Assembly: GCA_963692975.2 (NCBI GenBank)
Contig: CAXMMR010000034.1
Location: 124,001 to 188,000 of the forward strand
Reading direction: 5' to 3'
Origin: CAXMMR01 sp963692975
GTDB lineage: Bacteria; Pseudomonadota; Alphaproteobacteria; Acetobacterales; Acetobacteraceae
DNA length: 64,000 nt
The position numbers and the translations under genes are program-made. This document shows, one piece after another, positions 16,619-25,176 of this stretch. The notes under the pieces are model-generated. The model saw only the letters and a program-made list of their open reading frames with translations, was not told the DNA's origin and did not search any database. How positions within the stretch are numbered: the stretch's first letter is position 1; each line of letters opens with the position of its first letter.

Positions 16619-17514
16619 GCACGGCCGCCGCGCATGCCGAACAGGCCGCGGGGCTTGGCGATCAGCACCAGGATGACGAAGCCGAACACCATCGCGCGGG
16701 CGATGATGTCGTTGCTGAAATAGGCCGTCACGCCGTCGATCTGGCCGAGTAGGGCGGCCGAGGCGACCGAGCCGATCAGGCTGCCGACGCCGCCGACGAC
16801 GACGACGAGGAAGCCGTCGACCACCATCGGCGTGCCCATGTCGGGGAACACCGTTTTGAAGCCGGACATCATCACCCCGGCGACGCCGGCCAGGCCCGAG
16901 CCGTAGGCGAAGGTGAGCGCGTTCATGCGCTGCACGTCGATGCCGCAGGCCGACGCCATTTGCGGGTTGCGCATGATCGCGCGCACCTGAATGCCGAGGC
17001 TCGTCCGATACATCAGCCCCCAGGTGAGCAGGGTAAGCAACAGCGTCACGACGATGACGAACATGCGATAGAGATTGATCTCGACGCCGAGCACCTGCCG
17101 GGCGCCGACGAGCCAAGCGGGCGCGGCGACGTTCTGCAGCCCAGGGCCCAAGCCCGGAATGTGTCGGCCAAAGAACGACACGCCGAGCTCGAGCCGCACC
17201 GCTTGCTGGATCAGGATCGCTACCCCCCAGGTCGCCAGCAGCGTGTCGAGCAGCCGACCATAGAGGCGCCGCACCACGATGCGCTCGATCGCGAAGCCGA
17301 TGGTGGCGGTGAGCAGGAAGGCGAGCGGGATGGCGGCGAGTAAATCAAGACGCAGGTACATCTCGGTCAGCACGGTGACGTAGGCGCCGAGCATGACCAT
17401 CTCGCCATGCGCCATGTTGATCACGCCCATGGCGCCGTAGGTGATCGCAAGCCCGAGTGCCACCAGCAGCAGAACCGAGGCGAGGCTCAGACCAATCAGA
17501 ACGACGCTGATCAT
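16615..17514 (-). CDS. urtB: Urea/amide ABC transporter permease (UrtB/LivH type)
   Basis: 299 residues, eight or so helices. GLAITYGAMGVINMAHGEMVMLGAYV is the diagnostic LivH/UrtB motif, and RAIMRNPQMASACGIDVQRMNALTFAYGSGLAGVAGVM is the coupling loop region. It lacks the long N-terminal extension seen in some UrtB proteins and so resembles FmdE-type amide permeases equally well. It starts 12 bases after the urtA stop. Confidence 0.92.
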   Translation of the reverse strand: MISVVLIGLSLASVLLLVALGLAITYGAMGVINMAHGEMVMLGAYVTVLTEMYLRLDLLAAIPLAFLLTATIGFAIERIVVRRLYGRLLDTLLATWGVAILIQQAVRLELGVSFFGRHIPGLGPGLQNVAAPAWLVGARQVLGVEINLYRMFVIVVTLLLTLLTWGLMYRTSLGIQVRAIMRNPQMASACGIDVQRMNALTFAYGSGLAGVAGVMMSGFKTVFPDMGTPMVVDGFLVVVVGGVGSLIGSVASAALLGQIDGVTAYFSNDIIARAMVFGFVILVLIAKPRGLFGMRGGRA

Positions 17515-17526
17515 CTGGGCGGCGCC

Positions 17527-18765
17527 TCAGCCCTTCAACTTGGCTGTGTCGAGCCCGTTCTTGGTGCAGAACAGATCCTGGGGCGTCTCACCATAGGCGA
17601 CGTAGGGCAGCGGCATGATCGGCGCCGGATAGGCGCTGACGATCTTGCCCTGGCCGTCGGCCTGCCACTGCGCGATGCGCGGGGTGAGCCAGGTGTGCAG
17701 GTTTTGCGGCTCGATCTTGACGTGGCCGCCAGGCGCATCGAACTCCTGGCCGCCAAGCGTGTCGCGCACCGCCATCGGCGCGACGTCATGCGCCGCCTCG
17801 GCCGCCTGCTTCCACAGATAAACTTGAAAGTAGGACGATTCCAGCGCGTGATGCGTCACCGCCTTGGCGTTGTTGACGAAGCGCCGGTAGCGCTCGACGA
17901 ACGCATGGTTGGCCGGCGTGTCGATCGCCATGAAGTAGGGAAACGAGGTGAAGCTGCCGGCAGCATATTGCGGACCCATGGCCGCGATCTCGATCTCCGA
18001 AGTGACCGTCGCGCAGATCGGCAGCGTGTCGTGCGAGAGTCCCTGGTTCTTGAACTCGCGGTAGAACGCGACGACGCTGTCGCCCACCACGTTCGACAGC
18101 ACGACGTCGCAGCCTGAGGCTTTGATCTTGTTCACCATGGAGCCCCATTCTGAGTCGCCGAGCTCCAGATACTCGTCGCCAGTCCAGCTCGCGCCCTGCT
18201 GCTCGATCAGCACTTTGCAGACCTTGGCCATCTCGCGCGGGTAGATGTAGTTCGAGCCGACGATGAAGAACTTCTTCTTGCCGAGCGTCTTGATGATCCA
18301 CGGAATGAAGTTGGACAGCTGCTGATTCGGCACCGCGCCGGTGTAGCCAACGTTCTTCGAACACTCGAAGCCTTCGTAATAGGTCGGATACATCAGCAGG
18401 TTACGACGACGCTCAAAGACTGGCAGCACGGCCTTGCGGCTCGCGGAGGTATAGCAGCCGAACACCGTCGACACCCGGTCCTGGATCACCAGGCGCGACG
18501 CCTTCTCGTTAAACGTCTTGGGGTCGGAGGCACCATCCTCGACAACCGGCTTGATCGGCCGGCCGAGCACGCCGCCGCCAGCGTTGATCTCGGCAATCGC
18601 CATCAAGGTCGCGTCCGACAGCGACTTCTCGATGATCGACAGGCCGCCGGTTTGCGAGAACAGCACACCGACCTGAACCGCGTCGGCCGCCTCGGCGCCA
18701 CGAAGCAGCGCCGGAGCGGCGAGTGCGAGACCCGAGCGCAGTATCGTCCGGCGAGACAGGGGCAT
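17527..18765 (-). CDS. urtA: Urea/short-amide-binding periplasmic protein (UrtA/FmdD type)
   Basis: 412 residues. The N-terminus MPLSRRTILRSGLALAAPALLRGAEA has the twin-arginine S-R-R-x-I-L pattern plus hydrophobic stretch, so Tat or Sec export. The mature part VGVLFSQTGGLSIIEKSLSDATLMAIAEINAGGGVLGRPI, FGCYTSASRKAVLPVFERRRNLLMYPTYYEGFE and VGSNYIYPREM are the UrtA/AmiC-family ligand-binding landmarks. First gene of the operon. It is related in sequence to the cytoplasmic sensor AmiC encoded at 25802-26968. Confidence 0.93.
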   Translation of the reverse strand: MPLSRRTILRSGLALAAPALLRGAEAADAVQVGVLFSQTGGLSIIEKSLSDATLMAIAEINAGGGVLGRPIKPVVEDGASDPKTFNEKASRLVIQDRVSTVFGCYTSASRKAVLPVFERRRNLLMYPTYYEGFECSKNVGYTGAVPNQQLSNFIPWIIKTLGKKKFFIVGSNYIYPREMAKVCKVLIEQQGASWTGDEYLELGDSEWGSMVNKIKASGCDVVLSNVVGDSVVAFYREFKNQGLSHDTLPICATVTSEIEIAAMGPQYAAGSFTSFPYFMAIDTPANHAFVERYRRFVNNAKAVTHHALESSYFQVYLWKQAAEAAHDVAPMAVRDTLGGQEFDAPGGHVKIEPQNLHTWLTPRIAQWQADGQGKIVSAYPAPIMPLPYVAYGETPQDLFCTKNGLDTAKLKG

Positions 18766-19322
18766 GGATGTCGATCCGCTAGGTCAAAACAGCGACAAAA
18801 ACTGGGTGAGCCCCGGCAATGATAACATCATTGCGGTTGCATCACGCGGCGCGAGGCCTACGCTTGCCTGTCGTGCAGCACCATTGGTGCGCGACGGCGC
18901 CGGCGTCATGACGAAGACGCCGCTCGGAGCCTAGGCCGCGGGCGACGCAAAACTCAAGGTCTCATTTCCGAAACGGTCCGCCTGCAAAAGGCTGCGCCAA
19001 ACCGCGTCACGCGCGGGACAGGACCAAACCGCGCGACTCGCCGGAGCAGAAAACGAAAAGCCGCTTGACTTGACTGCCGGCCCGAACGCAGATTGTGTGC
19101 AGTCGCGATATTGCTCGCCGCAGCAGCCGAATCACCAACGTTGTTGATCCGTGCGTCTAAGCTTTGAGCAGTCCTGGGCTTGATCGCTGTTTTGTGCGAC
19201 GGCACCGTTCCTGGCTCGACGCTGTTGCTCTGACAATCCTAACCCAAGTTTCGCGCGGGGCATGTCCGTCGTTTGGCGACGTGATCGGACCGCGATGCCG
19301 AACCGAGGAGATTGCCCAACTC
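18766..19322. other. Divergent intergenic region between urtA and tubulin-like gene 2
   Basis: 557 bases holding the urtA promoter on one strand and that of the second tubulin-like gene on the other. Apart from the palindrome at 18816-18834 there is an A/T-richer stretch with GCTTGACTT (~19062) that could be a -35 box for the rightward gene, without a convincing -10. A small minus-strand ORF (18954-19205) looks non-coding. Confidence 0.35.
18816..18834. promoter_or_regulatory. Perfect palindrome upstream of urtA: candidate operator
   Basis: GCAATGAT-aac-ATCATTGC is an 8-bp perfect inverted repeat with 3-base spacer, 51 bases before the urtA start, in an A/T-rich pocket. No T-run follows, so an operator is more likely than a terminator. 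The binding factor is unknown; no regulator gene of classical operator-binding type lies adjacent. Confidence 0.6.
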
Positions 19323-20849
19323 ATGAGCGTGTCGATGGAGGACAGGCTAAAGCGGCGCAAGCTCGACGCTCTCAAGCGCGGCGTGCATCGTGCCACGGGC
19401 GGGCAGGCGTTGCCGGTATCAACCCACCTCGTCGGCATCGGCCGGGCGGGCATCAATGTCGTTGCTGAGGCGTTACGTCGTCTGGAACCGGGAGCGCCGC
19501 GGCTGACTGCATTGGTCGTCGACATCGGTGAGGCCGACCTCGGGCCTTTGCGGGCGCTGGCCGACAGCATTCCTCCGGACCGCGCAGCCGTGACCATCGT
19601 CGCGTTGACGGTGCCGTCGCGCACCGTCCTGATCGAGGCGTTGGAAGGCTATCCCGAGCGACTTTCGATCGAGTACCCTCGGTATGGGCACAAGGAAGAT
19701 TTCCGGCCCTGGCTACCTGCCGACGTCGCGATTGCGGCCGAGGGTGAGCATCAGCGGCGGGCTGTCGCCAAGGCGATCTACGGCGCTGCCTACTACATCG
19801 ACAAGCGGACGGCCGAGCAGGCGCTACGGCAATTTGCCGACGCCATCGAGGCGACGCAGTCCCAGGCGATGATCGCGATCGTCTTCGGCATGGCTGGCGG
19901 CACCGGCAGCGGCATCGGCGTCGACCTCGCCCGCCATCTCTCGACCTGCATCCTGGGACGCCGCGTGCTGGTGGCCGGCATCGGCGTCGCGCCCTGCGCC
20001 GGGGATCCGCCGGAGCGCGTGGCCGGCAACATGTATGCCCTGCTTAACGAGCTCGACGTGTTGGGCGACGAGGATAAGAGCCGCGGCGTTGTGATGTCCT
20101 GCGGCGAGTTGTTTCGCAATCCGTTCACCGCCGGCTTCATCATGGTGGCGCAGGATCAGGTCTATCAGTCGACGCACGACCTGGCTGCGACGCAGAGGCG
20201 CGGCGACGTGGAGATCGCGACGCTGCTCACCACGGGCGGCGGCACCAACCTGTGGGAGCTGCTGCGGCTGCTCAACTGGGTTGCCGCGCCGTCGACGCAG
20301 CATTCCGCGGCACGCACGCCCTGGGGACCGCGCTGGATCCACCTGCTTGCCTATGCTGACACGGATGGCGCCGGGGTCACGATCGATGACACGTTGCTGG
20401 CGCGGCTTGGCCTGCTGCACAGTTACGCTCCGGAATTTATCGAGCTGCGGGTGGCTGGGCTTGAGGAGGCGGCAAGCGTCGCCCTGGTCGAGGCGATGCA
20501 GGACGCGCTGCACCCGGACGTCTCGCCGTCCATCGTCGAGGGTGGGCAGGCGGGATCGGTCCAGTTCATCCTGCCTTGCGCGGGCAAGACGCATCTGCGG
20601 GGCTTCGCCGGCTGGCGCGCCGCTTACGAGGCGTCGTCGTCGCGCGACAAGCTGCTTGATCATGCGATGCTGCTGGAGCAAGGCGTTCTGCTCTCAGAAC
20701 CCTCGACCCGCCTCGTCGGCATGGCGGGCGCCAGTCTGTGGGGCGAGAGCTGGGTCGCCGTGCCGCTCGACGACCTGCGCGGCCATGAACCGCCGCCGCC
20801 GCCTCCCAAGACGTTGCCAAGTCTGCAGCAGCTGCGCGAGGCGGTTTGA
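19323..20849 (+). CDS. Divergent tubulin/FtsZ-like protein 2
   Basis: 508 residues from ATG 19323, though ATG 19335 is also possible; an upstream in-frame ATG at 19164 adds low-quality sequence. Landmarks: basic N-terminus LKRRKLDALKRGVHR, then HLVGIGRAGINVVAEAL (T1), VVDIGEADLGPLRALADSIP, GMAGGTGSGIGVDLARHL (189-206, T4), MYALLNELDVLGDEDKSRG (T5/T6) and NPFTAGFIMVAQDQVYQ. The segment corresponding to the T7 loop (LLTTGGGTNLWELLRLLNW) lacks the Asn/Asp pattern of proteins 1 and 3, so it may bind nucleotide without hydrolysing it. A Pro-rich tail (EPPPPPPK) ends the protein. More distant from the other two. Role unknown. Confidence 0.78.
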   Translation: MSVSMEDRLKRRKLDALKRGVHRATGGQALPVSTHLVGIGRAGINVVAEALRRLEPGAPRLTALVVDIGEADLGPLRALADSIPPDRAAVTIVALTVPSRTVLIEALEGYPERLSIEYPRYGHKEDFRPWLPADVAIAAEGEHQRRAVAKAIYGAAYYIDKRTAEQALRQFADAIEATQSQAMIAIVFGMAGGTGSGIGVDLARHLSTCILGRRVLVAGIGVAPCAGDPPERVAGNMYALLNELDVLGDEDKSRGVVMSCGELFRNPFTAGFIMVAQDQVYQSTHDLAATQRRGDVEIATLLTTGGGTNLWELLRLLNWVAAPSTQHSAARTPWGPRWIHLLAYADTDGAGVTIDDTLLARLGLLHSYAPEFIELRVAGLEEAASVALVEAMQDALHPDVSPSIVEGGQAGSVQFILPCAGKTHLRGFAGWRAAYEASSSRDKLLDHAMLLEQGVLLSEPSTRLVGMAGASLWGESWVAVPLDDLRGHEPPPPPPKTLPSLQQLREAV

Positions 20850-20879
20850 TGTTGGCTCGTGTGATCCTGGGCGGCCGCC

Positions 20880-21206
20880 ATGCCGCTTGATTGGTCGATG
20901 GTGATGGACCGGTACGGCCACGGGGCAAAGGTGCCTACCGTCACCGGCGGCAAATATCTGCAGGTCGATCATGCCGACGAGGTGGCGATCTATATCTGCT
21001 CGCCGATCTGGGAGGCGACGCTCGATCGCAGCAACCTCGAGAAGGGCGTCAACCTGATCGAGGAGGGCTTGATCTCGCGTGATCCGGGCCTCTTCGTGGA
21101 AGATTACATGCTTTACGTCGCGAACCAGCGCGCGACATCGGTTGCCCACATCCTGCGCGATCTCGGCTTTCTTGACGAAACCGAAACGTTCTCAATCCGT
21201 TGCTGA
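20880..21206 (+). CDS. Small conserved-looking protein between two tubulin-like genes
   Basis: 108 residues (ATG 20880; ATG 20898 also possible), 30 bases after tubulin-like gene 2 and 75 bases before tubulin-like gene 3. Soluble, mixed alpha/beta: VTGGKYLQVDHADEVAIYICSPIWEATLDRSNLEKGVNLIEEGLISRDPGLFVEDYMLYVANQRATSVAHILRDLGFLD. No family recognised. Placement suggests a dedicated partner or adaptor of the tubulin-like proteins. Confidence 0.65.
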   Translation: MPLDWSMVMDRYGHGAKVPTVTGGKYLQVDHADEVAIYICSPIWEATLDRSNLEKGVNLIEEGLISRDPGLFVEDYMLYVANQRATSVAHILRDLGFLDETETFSIRC

Positions 21207-21281
21207 CAGTAACTGGCCAGCAAGCCTGAAGTCTGTTTCAGACCGCCTGACGTTTGCCCAACACCAGCGATAGGAAAAAAG

Positions 21282-22979
21282 ATGTCAGCATCACTCTATC
21301 ATAGCGCGACCGGCGTTCAGGCGCCGCACTGCATGCACGTCATCGGCATCGGCCGGACGGGCGCTGCTTACGTCGAGGCGCTGCTGCGCACCGGCGAGAT
21401 CGAAGACCATCTGGCGGACCCGCGCGCGACCTTTGCCGCCATGGTTGTGGACATCGGCGAGCAGGACATGGGACTGGCGAAGGACTACGCCGCCTCCTTC
21501 AAGAAGCGGCTCGAGAGCCGGGGCATCCCCTCCGATCGGTTCCTGTTCGAGGCGATCGACCTGCCAGTGCCATCCAAGGAAGATTTCTTCGAAGGCATGA
21601 ACCGCACTCGCGAGTTCCTCAAGATCGAGTACCCGCGTTACTACTGGAACCCGAACTTCGAGTCCTACGTGCCGAAGTCTTACGTGATGCCGAAGGCGGG
21701 CGAGCATTTCCCGCGCGCCGTCGCCAAGGGCATCTACGCCAATGCCTACTATGCCGGCGCGCGGCCGCTCGACACGGCGCTGCGCCAGTTCGTCGCCCAT
21801 ATCGACAAGGCCGGCCTGCCGTCATTGGTGACGGTCTGCTTCAGCCTTGCCGGCGGCACCGGCAGCGGCATGGTGGTCGACCTCGCGCGCCACCTGTCGA
21901 ATGTTAAGCTCGGTCGCCGCATTCCGGTGATCGGCGTCGGCCAGCTGCCGCATTCGGGCGATCCGGAGACCTACAAGGACAATCCGACTCTCTACACCAC
22001 GCTGAACGACCTCGACTGCATGCTTGACGATGACAAGAATGCGGGCGTGACCGCGGTGTGGGGCGACCTCTATCGCAGCCCGTTCACCGGCGGCTTCTTC
22101 GTCGTCAACCCCGAGCAGAGCTGGCAGCGCCTGACCGCCTACACGACGACGGGCGAGGCGGCCGTGCGTCAGAACTTCAAGGAGATGGTGACGAACCGTT
22201 TCGTTGCCGACAGCTTCATGCGCTTCTGCGTGGTCGATAATGGCCGCGACCTATTCCGTGCCCTGCGCCCCTCAGGGCTCACCGGCGCGCCGCACGAGAC
22301 GGTCAGCGCAAAGTCGCGCAACTGGACGCTGTTTGACGTCGCGAAGCTGACCCATCCGGGCGTGCAGGTGCTTCCGGGGGAGGCACCATCGAAGTGGGAT
22401 GCGGTGATCAAGCAGTGGATCGACTTCACGCCGAAATATGCCGGGCTGAAGGACGGCTTCAAGACCGATTACGGCGAGGTCTTCATCTACGGGTCCCGCA
22501 ACATGGGCCACGTAGACATGAAGGAATCGTTCGAGAAGATGATGAAGGCCAATTACATGCTCGACGCCGACTCGTCGCTGCAGGTCTTTAGCCACGAGTT
22601 CTTCGACGCCCTGACCGCCTATGCGAACGTGATCCTGCCGGGTGTGGCCAAGACCGACCTGATCGCGTTCTGGGAGAGCCAGAAGAATTACGACAAGCTG
22701 AGCTGGGAAGATAAGCTCAACGAGCATGCCTGGCTGATTGACATCGGACCGATGCTCTCCGAGCCTGCGATCCGCTTTGAGGGCATGGCAGGCGAATGCA
22801 TCTGGGGCTGCGCCTGCTGGGTCGTGGTGCCTTATGACGAGTTGCGGGGAGACAAGCTGCCGCCGCCGAACCGCAAGGTGATCATGGAGCAGGGCATCTC
22901 GGCAATGACCAAGACGGTCGTGGCGACGCCGGGCGGCTTGGCGCCGATGCCGGCCGGTATGGTGATGGCCGAAGGCTAG
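21282..22979 (+). CDS. Divergent tubulin/FtsZ-like protein 3
   Basis: 565 residues from ATG 21282 (ATAGGA 8 bases upstream). Same architecture as protein 1: HVIGIGRTGAAYVEALLRTGEIEDHLADPRATF (19-51), SLAGGTGSGMVVDLARHL (188-205), the full tubulin signature GGTGSG, VIGVGQLPHSGDPETY, LYTTLNDLDCMLDDDKN, and VTNRFVADSFMRF at the T7 position (Asn and second Asp kept, first Asp replaced by Phe). Downstream blocks NWTLFDVAKLTHPGVQVLPGEAPSKW and SRNMGH are shared word for word or nearly so with protein 1. It carries a longer C-terminal tail ending in Gly/Pro/Met-rich sequence. Probably the main structural subunit (inference). Confidence 0.8.
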   Translation: MSASLYHSATGVQAPHCMHVIGIGRTGAAYVEALLRTGEIEDHLADPRATFAAMVVDIGEQDMGLAKDYAASFKKRLESRGIPSDRFLFEAIDLPVPSKEDFFEGMNRTREFLKIEYPRYYWNPNFESYVPKSYVMPKAGEHFPRAVAKGIYANAYYAGARPLDTALRQFVAHIDKAGLPSLVTVCFSLAGGTGSGMVVDLARHLSNVKLGRRIPVIGVGQLPHSGDPETYKDNPTLYTTLNDLDCMLDDDKNAGVTAVWGDLYRSPFTGGFFVVNPEQSWQRLTAYTTTGEAAVRQNFKEMVTNRFVADSFMRFCVVDNGRDLFRALRPSGLTGAPHETVSAKSRNWTLFDVAKLTHPGVQVLPGEAPSKWDAVIKQWIDFTPKYAGLKDGFKTDYGEVFIYGSRNMGHVDMKESFEKMMKANYMLDADSSLQVFSHEFFDALTAYANVILPGVAKTDLIAFWESQKNYDKLSWEDKLNEHAWLIDIGPMLSEPAIRFEGMAGECIWGCACWVVVPYDELRGDKLPPPNRKVIMEQGISAMTKTVVATPGGLAPMPAGMVMAEG

Positions 22980-22993
22980 TCGGCAGCAAACCA

Positions 22994-23019
22994 GGGATGG
23001 CGGTTATGGCCGCCATCCC
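22994..23019 (+). terminator. Strong hairpin after tubulin-like gene 3
   Basis: GGGATGGCGG-ttatgg-CCGCCATCCC: ten perfect base pairs starting 15 bases after the stop codon. No T-tract, so a weak or Rho-assisted terminator, or a 3'-end stabiliser. Confidence 0.6.
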
Positions 23020-23152
23020 GCTCTGCGCTCGACGACGCAACATAGCGCCTCTGAACGAGCGCAGACATGCGCCACGTCGTACCGGCAACGCCGTGCGTTC
23101 TGACGTGAGGGGACGCGGCGCCGCTGCTCAATGTGATATGCGTTTCTTCTAG

Positions 23153-24166
23153 ATGATCGGATCCGGTCGGATGCCTGATACCCAGCCCAGCAGCGTCAAG
23201 GTCGACACCCGGATCCCGGCGACGGTCGTCACCGGGTTTCTGGGCTCGGGCAAAACGACGCTGATCAATCGCATCCTGCGCGAGCAGCACGGCCGCAAAA
23301 TTGCAGTAATCGTCAACGAGTTTGGCGCCATCAGCATCGATGGCCAGCTGGTAGTCCATGACGGCAACGAGCAGCTGGTCGAGTTTAATAATGGATGCCT
23401 TTGCTGCACGGTGCGGGGCGACCTGATCGAGACGCTCAGCCGGCTGCAGGAACGCGCCGGCACTCTCGATGCCATCCTGATCGAGACCACGGGGCTTGCA
23501 GATCCTGCACCGGTTGCCTCGACCTTTTTCGCCGCCGACGAGGTCAAGGCCGGCATCCGGCTTGACGCCTTCGTCACTGTCGTCGATGCGGTCAACCTCG
23601 AGCGCAACCTCGAGCAGAGCAATGAGGCGATGGAGCAAGTCGCCTTCAGCGACATCATGCTCATCAACAAGATGGACCTTGTGTCGTCCGAGCAGATGGG
23701 CGTGATCGAGCGCCGGGTGCGGGCGCTTAACCCGATGGCGAAAATATATTACACGAGCAATGCCGAGGTTGATCTTAGCCGGATCATCGACGTTGGGGCA
23801 TTCGATCTTGCGCAAAAGCTCGAGGTGGACCCGGAGCTTCTGGGCGATCACGAGCATGAGCATGACGCGGCGATCGGCTCTTTCGTCCTCGAGGAGAGCG
23901 AGCCGGTCGACATCAACCGGCTGATGCTGTGGATGAACGGTGTTGCCGAGAAGCGCGGTGATGACCTCTATCGAACCAAAGGCATCTTCTACGCTCGCGG
24001 TTTTGAGGAGCGGCTGGTGTTTCAGAGCGTGCGCATGCTGACGACGCTACGCCGCGACCGTGTCTGGGAGCCGGGTGAGAGCCGCATGACGCAGTTCGTC
24101 GTCATCGGCAAGAACCTGGACCGGGAGGAGTTTGCAGCCGGCCTCGCCAGCTGCGTGTTCAAGTAA
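23153..24166 (+). CDS. COG0523 (CobW/G3E) GTPase metallochaperone
   Basis: 337 residues. Walker A GFLGSGKT (28-35), the family metal motif C-L-C-C (82-85, NGCLCCTVRGDL), ETTGLADPAPVA (switch II/Walker B region), NKMD (guanine specificity), and a CobW C-terminal domain. A His-rich segment, GDHEHEHD, lies between. These GTPases deliver Zn, Co, Fe or Ni to client enzymes; some are encoded with nitrile hydratases and amidases. Start uncertain: ATG 23153 or 23171. It heads a three-gene set with the peroxiredoxin and [2Fe-2S] genes. Metal and client unknown. Confidence 0.9.
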   Translation: MIGSGRMPDTQPSSVKVDTRIPATVVTGFLGSGKTTLINRILREQHGRKIAVIVNEFGAISIDGQLVVHDGNEQLVEFNNGCLCCTVRGDLIETLSRLQERAGTLDAILIETTGLADPAPVASTFFAADEVKAGIRLDAFVTVVDAVNLERNLEQSNEAMEQVAFSDIMLINKMDLVSSEQMGVIERRVRALNPMAKIYYTSNAEVDLSRIIDVGAFDLAQKLEVDPELLGDHEHEHDAAIGSFVLEESEPVDINRLMLWMNGVAEKRGDDLYRTKGIFYARGFEERLVFQSVRMLTTLRRDRVWEPGESRMTQFVVIGKNLDREEFAAGLASCVFK

Positions 24167-24195
24167 GCCCTCAATTTCTACGAAGGAGATGACGA

Positions 24196-24687
24196 GTGCC
24201 CATCGAACCAGGAGCGCCGCTGCCCGCCGCGACGTTGAAGCGGATGACGTCGGACGGCATCAAGGATGTCACAATCGAGAGCTTGGTGGCCGGCAAGAAG
24301 GTCATTCTCTTCGGGCTCCCTGGCGCCTACACACCCGTCTGCTCGACATCGCACCTGCCCGGCTTCGTCGAGCAGGCCGAGCAGCTGAAGGCGGAAGGAA
24401 CTGCGGAGATCGCCTGCATTTCTGTCAATGATCCCTTTGTGATGAGCGCCTGGGGCGAGCAGCATGGCGCCGATGGCAAAGTGCTGATGCTGTGCGATCC
24501 AGGCGCCGCATTCACCAAAAGCATCGGCATGGGGCTTGACCTGACGGATTTCGGCTGTGGTGAGCGGTCGCAGCGTTACTCGATGGTGGTCGAGGACGGC
24601 ATCGTCACGACCGTCAACCTCGAGGCGAGTATTTTTGATCACGGATCAAGCGCAGCATCCAGCCTGCTGGCGAAGGCGCCGGGCTGA
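24196..24687 (+). CDS. Peroxiredoxin, Prx5-type
   Basis: 163 residues from GTG 24196, with AAGGAGATGA just upstream. Motif GLPGAYTPVCSTSHLPGF contains the peroxidatic Cys49 in the P-x-x-x-T/S-x-x-C arrangement. CISVNDPFVMSAWGEQHGADGKVLMLCDPGAAFTKSIGMGLDL is the Prx5 (atypical 2-Cys/1-Cys, glutathione or thioredoxin-dependent) hallmark. Reduces H2O2 and alkyl hydroperoxides in the cytoplasm. It follows the COG0523 gene by 29 bases. Confidence 0.93.
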   Translation: MPIEPGAPLPAATLKRMTSDGIKDVTIESLVAGKKVILFGLPGAYTPVCSTSHLPGFVEQAEQLKAEGTAEIACISVNDPFVMSAWGEQHGADGKVLMLCDPGAAFTKSIGMGLDLTDFGCGERSQRYSMVVEDGIVTTVNLEASIFDHGSSAASSLLAKAPG

Positions 24688-24701
24688 TCAACGCGGCGCC
24701 G

Positions 24702-25058
24702 GTGGTGGACCAAGCTGCCGGCGCCGAGCCGCTCTATCGGGTGCATGTCTTCTGCTGCATCAATCGGAGACCGGATACGCATTGGCGCGGCTGTTGCGCG
24801 AGCAAGAACAGCCGAGCACTCTGCGACTACATGTGCCGCCTTGGTATGGCCCTCGGCGTGCGCCGCATTCGGGTCAACCATGCCGGCTGCATGAACGTCT
24901 GTGAGCATGGCCCGGTGATGGTCATCTATCCCGATGCGGTATGGTATCGATATGAGACACATGCCGACATTGACGAGATCATGCGCGGCCACGTCATGGG
25001 CGGTCGCCTGATCGAGCGTCTAAGACTCGACATCGACCCGGCGACGCTGCACGGCTGA
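24702..25058 (+). CDS. Thioredoxin-like [2Fe-2S] ferredoxin-type protein
   Basis: 118 residues, GTG 24702, 14 bases after the peroxiredoxin gene. The layout HVFCCINRRPDTHWRGCC...AGCMNVCEHGPVMVIYPDAVWYRYETHADIDEIMRGH is that of small (2Fe-2S) ferredoxin domain proteins with a thioredoxin fold: ligands Cys18/19, Cys31/32, Cys63 and Cys67 (C-x12-C...C-x3-C). Two of the ligand positions have duplicated Cys. Probably an electron carrier for a redox step linked to its neighbours. Confidence 0.87.
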   Translation: MVDQAAGAEPLYRVHVFCCINRRPDTHWRGCCASKNSRALCDYMCRLGMALGVRRIRVNHAGCMNVCEHGPVMVIYPDAVWYRYETHADIDEIMRGHVMGGRLIERLRLDIDPATLHG

Positions 25059-25176
25059 TGCTGCTGGTGGTGAACTACAGGTCAGGCTGAGAGCCGTCCG
25101 CACCACGAAAGGCGGTTCTGCGGATAGGCGCAGTAATAGTGTCCGCTGGCAAGGCCATCGCCGCGAGCGAGATGGT

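Noticed and set aside
18954..19205. Minus-strand 83-residue ORF in the urtA/tubulin interval
   Set aside because: Composition and lack of motifs fit random ORF in a control region.
19205..19230. Sigma-54 promoter before tubulin-like gene 2 (TGGCTCG...TTGCT)
   Set aside because: The GG-to-GC spacing is 12 instead of 10 bases.
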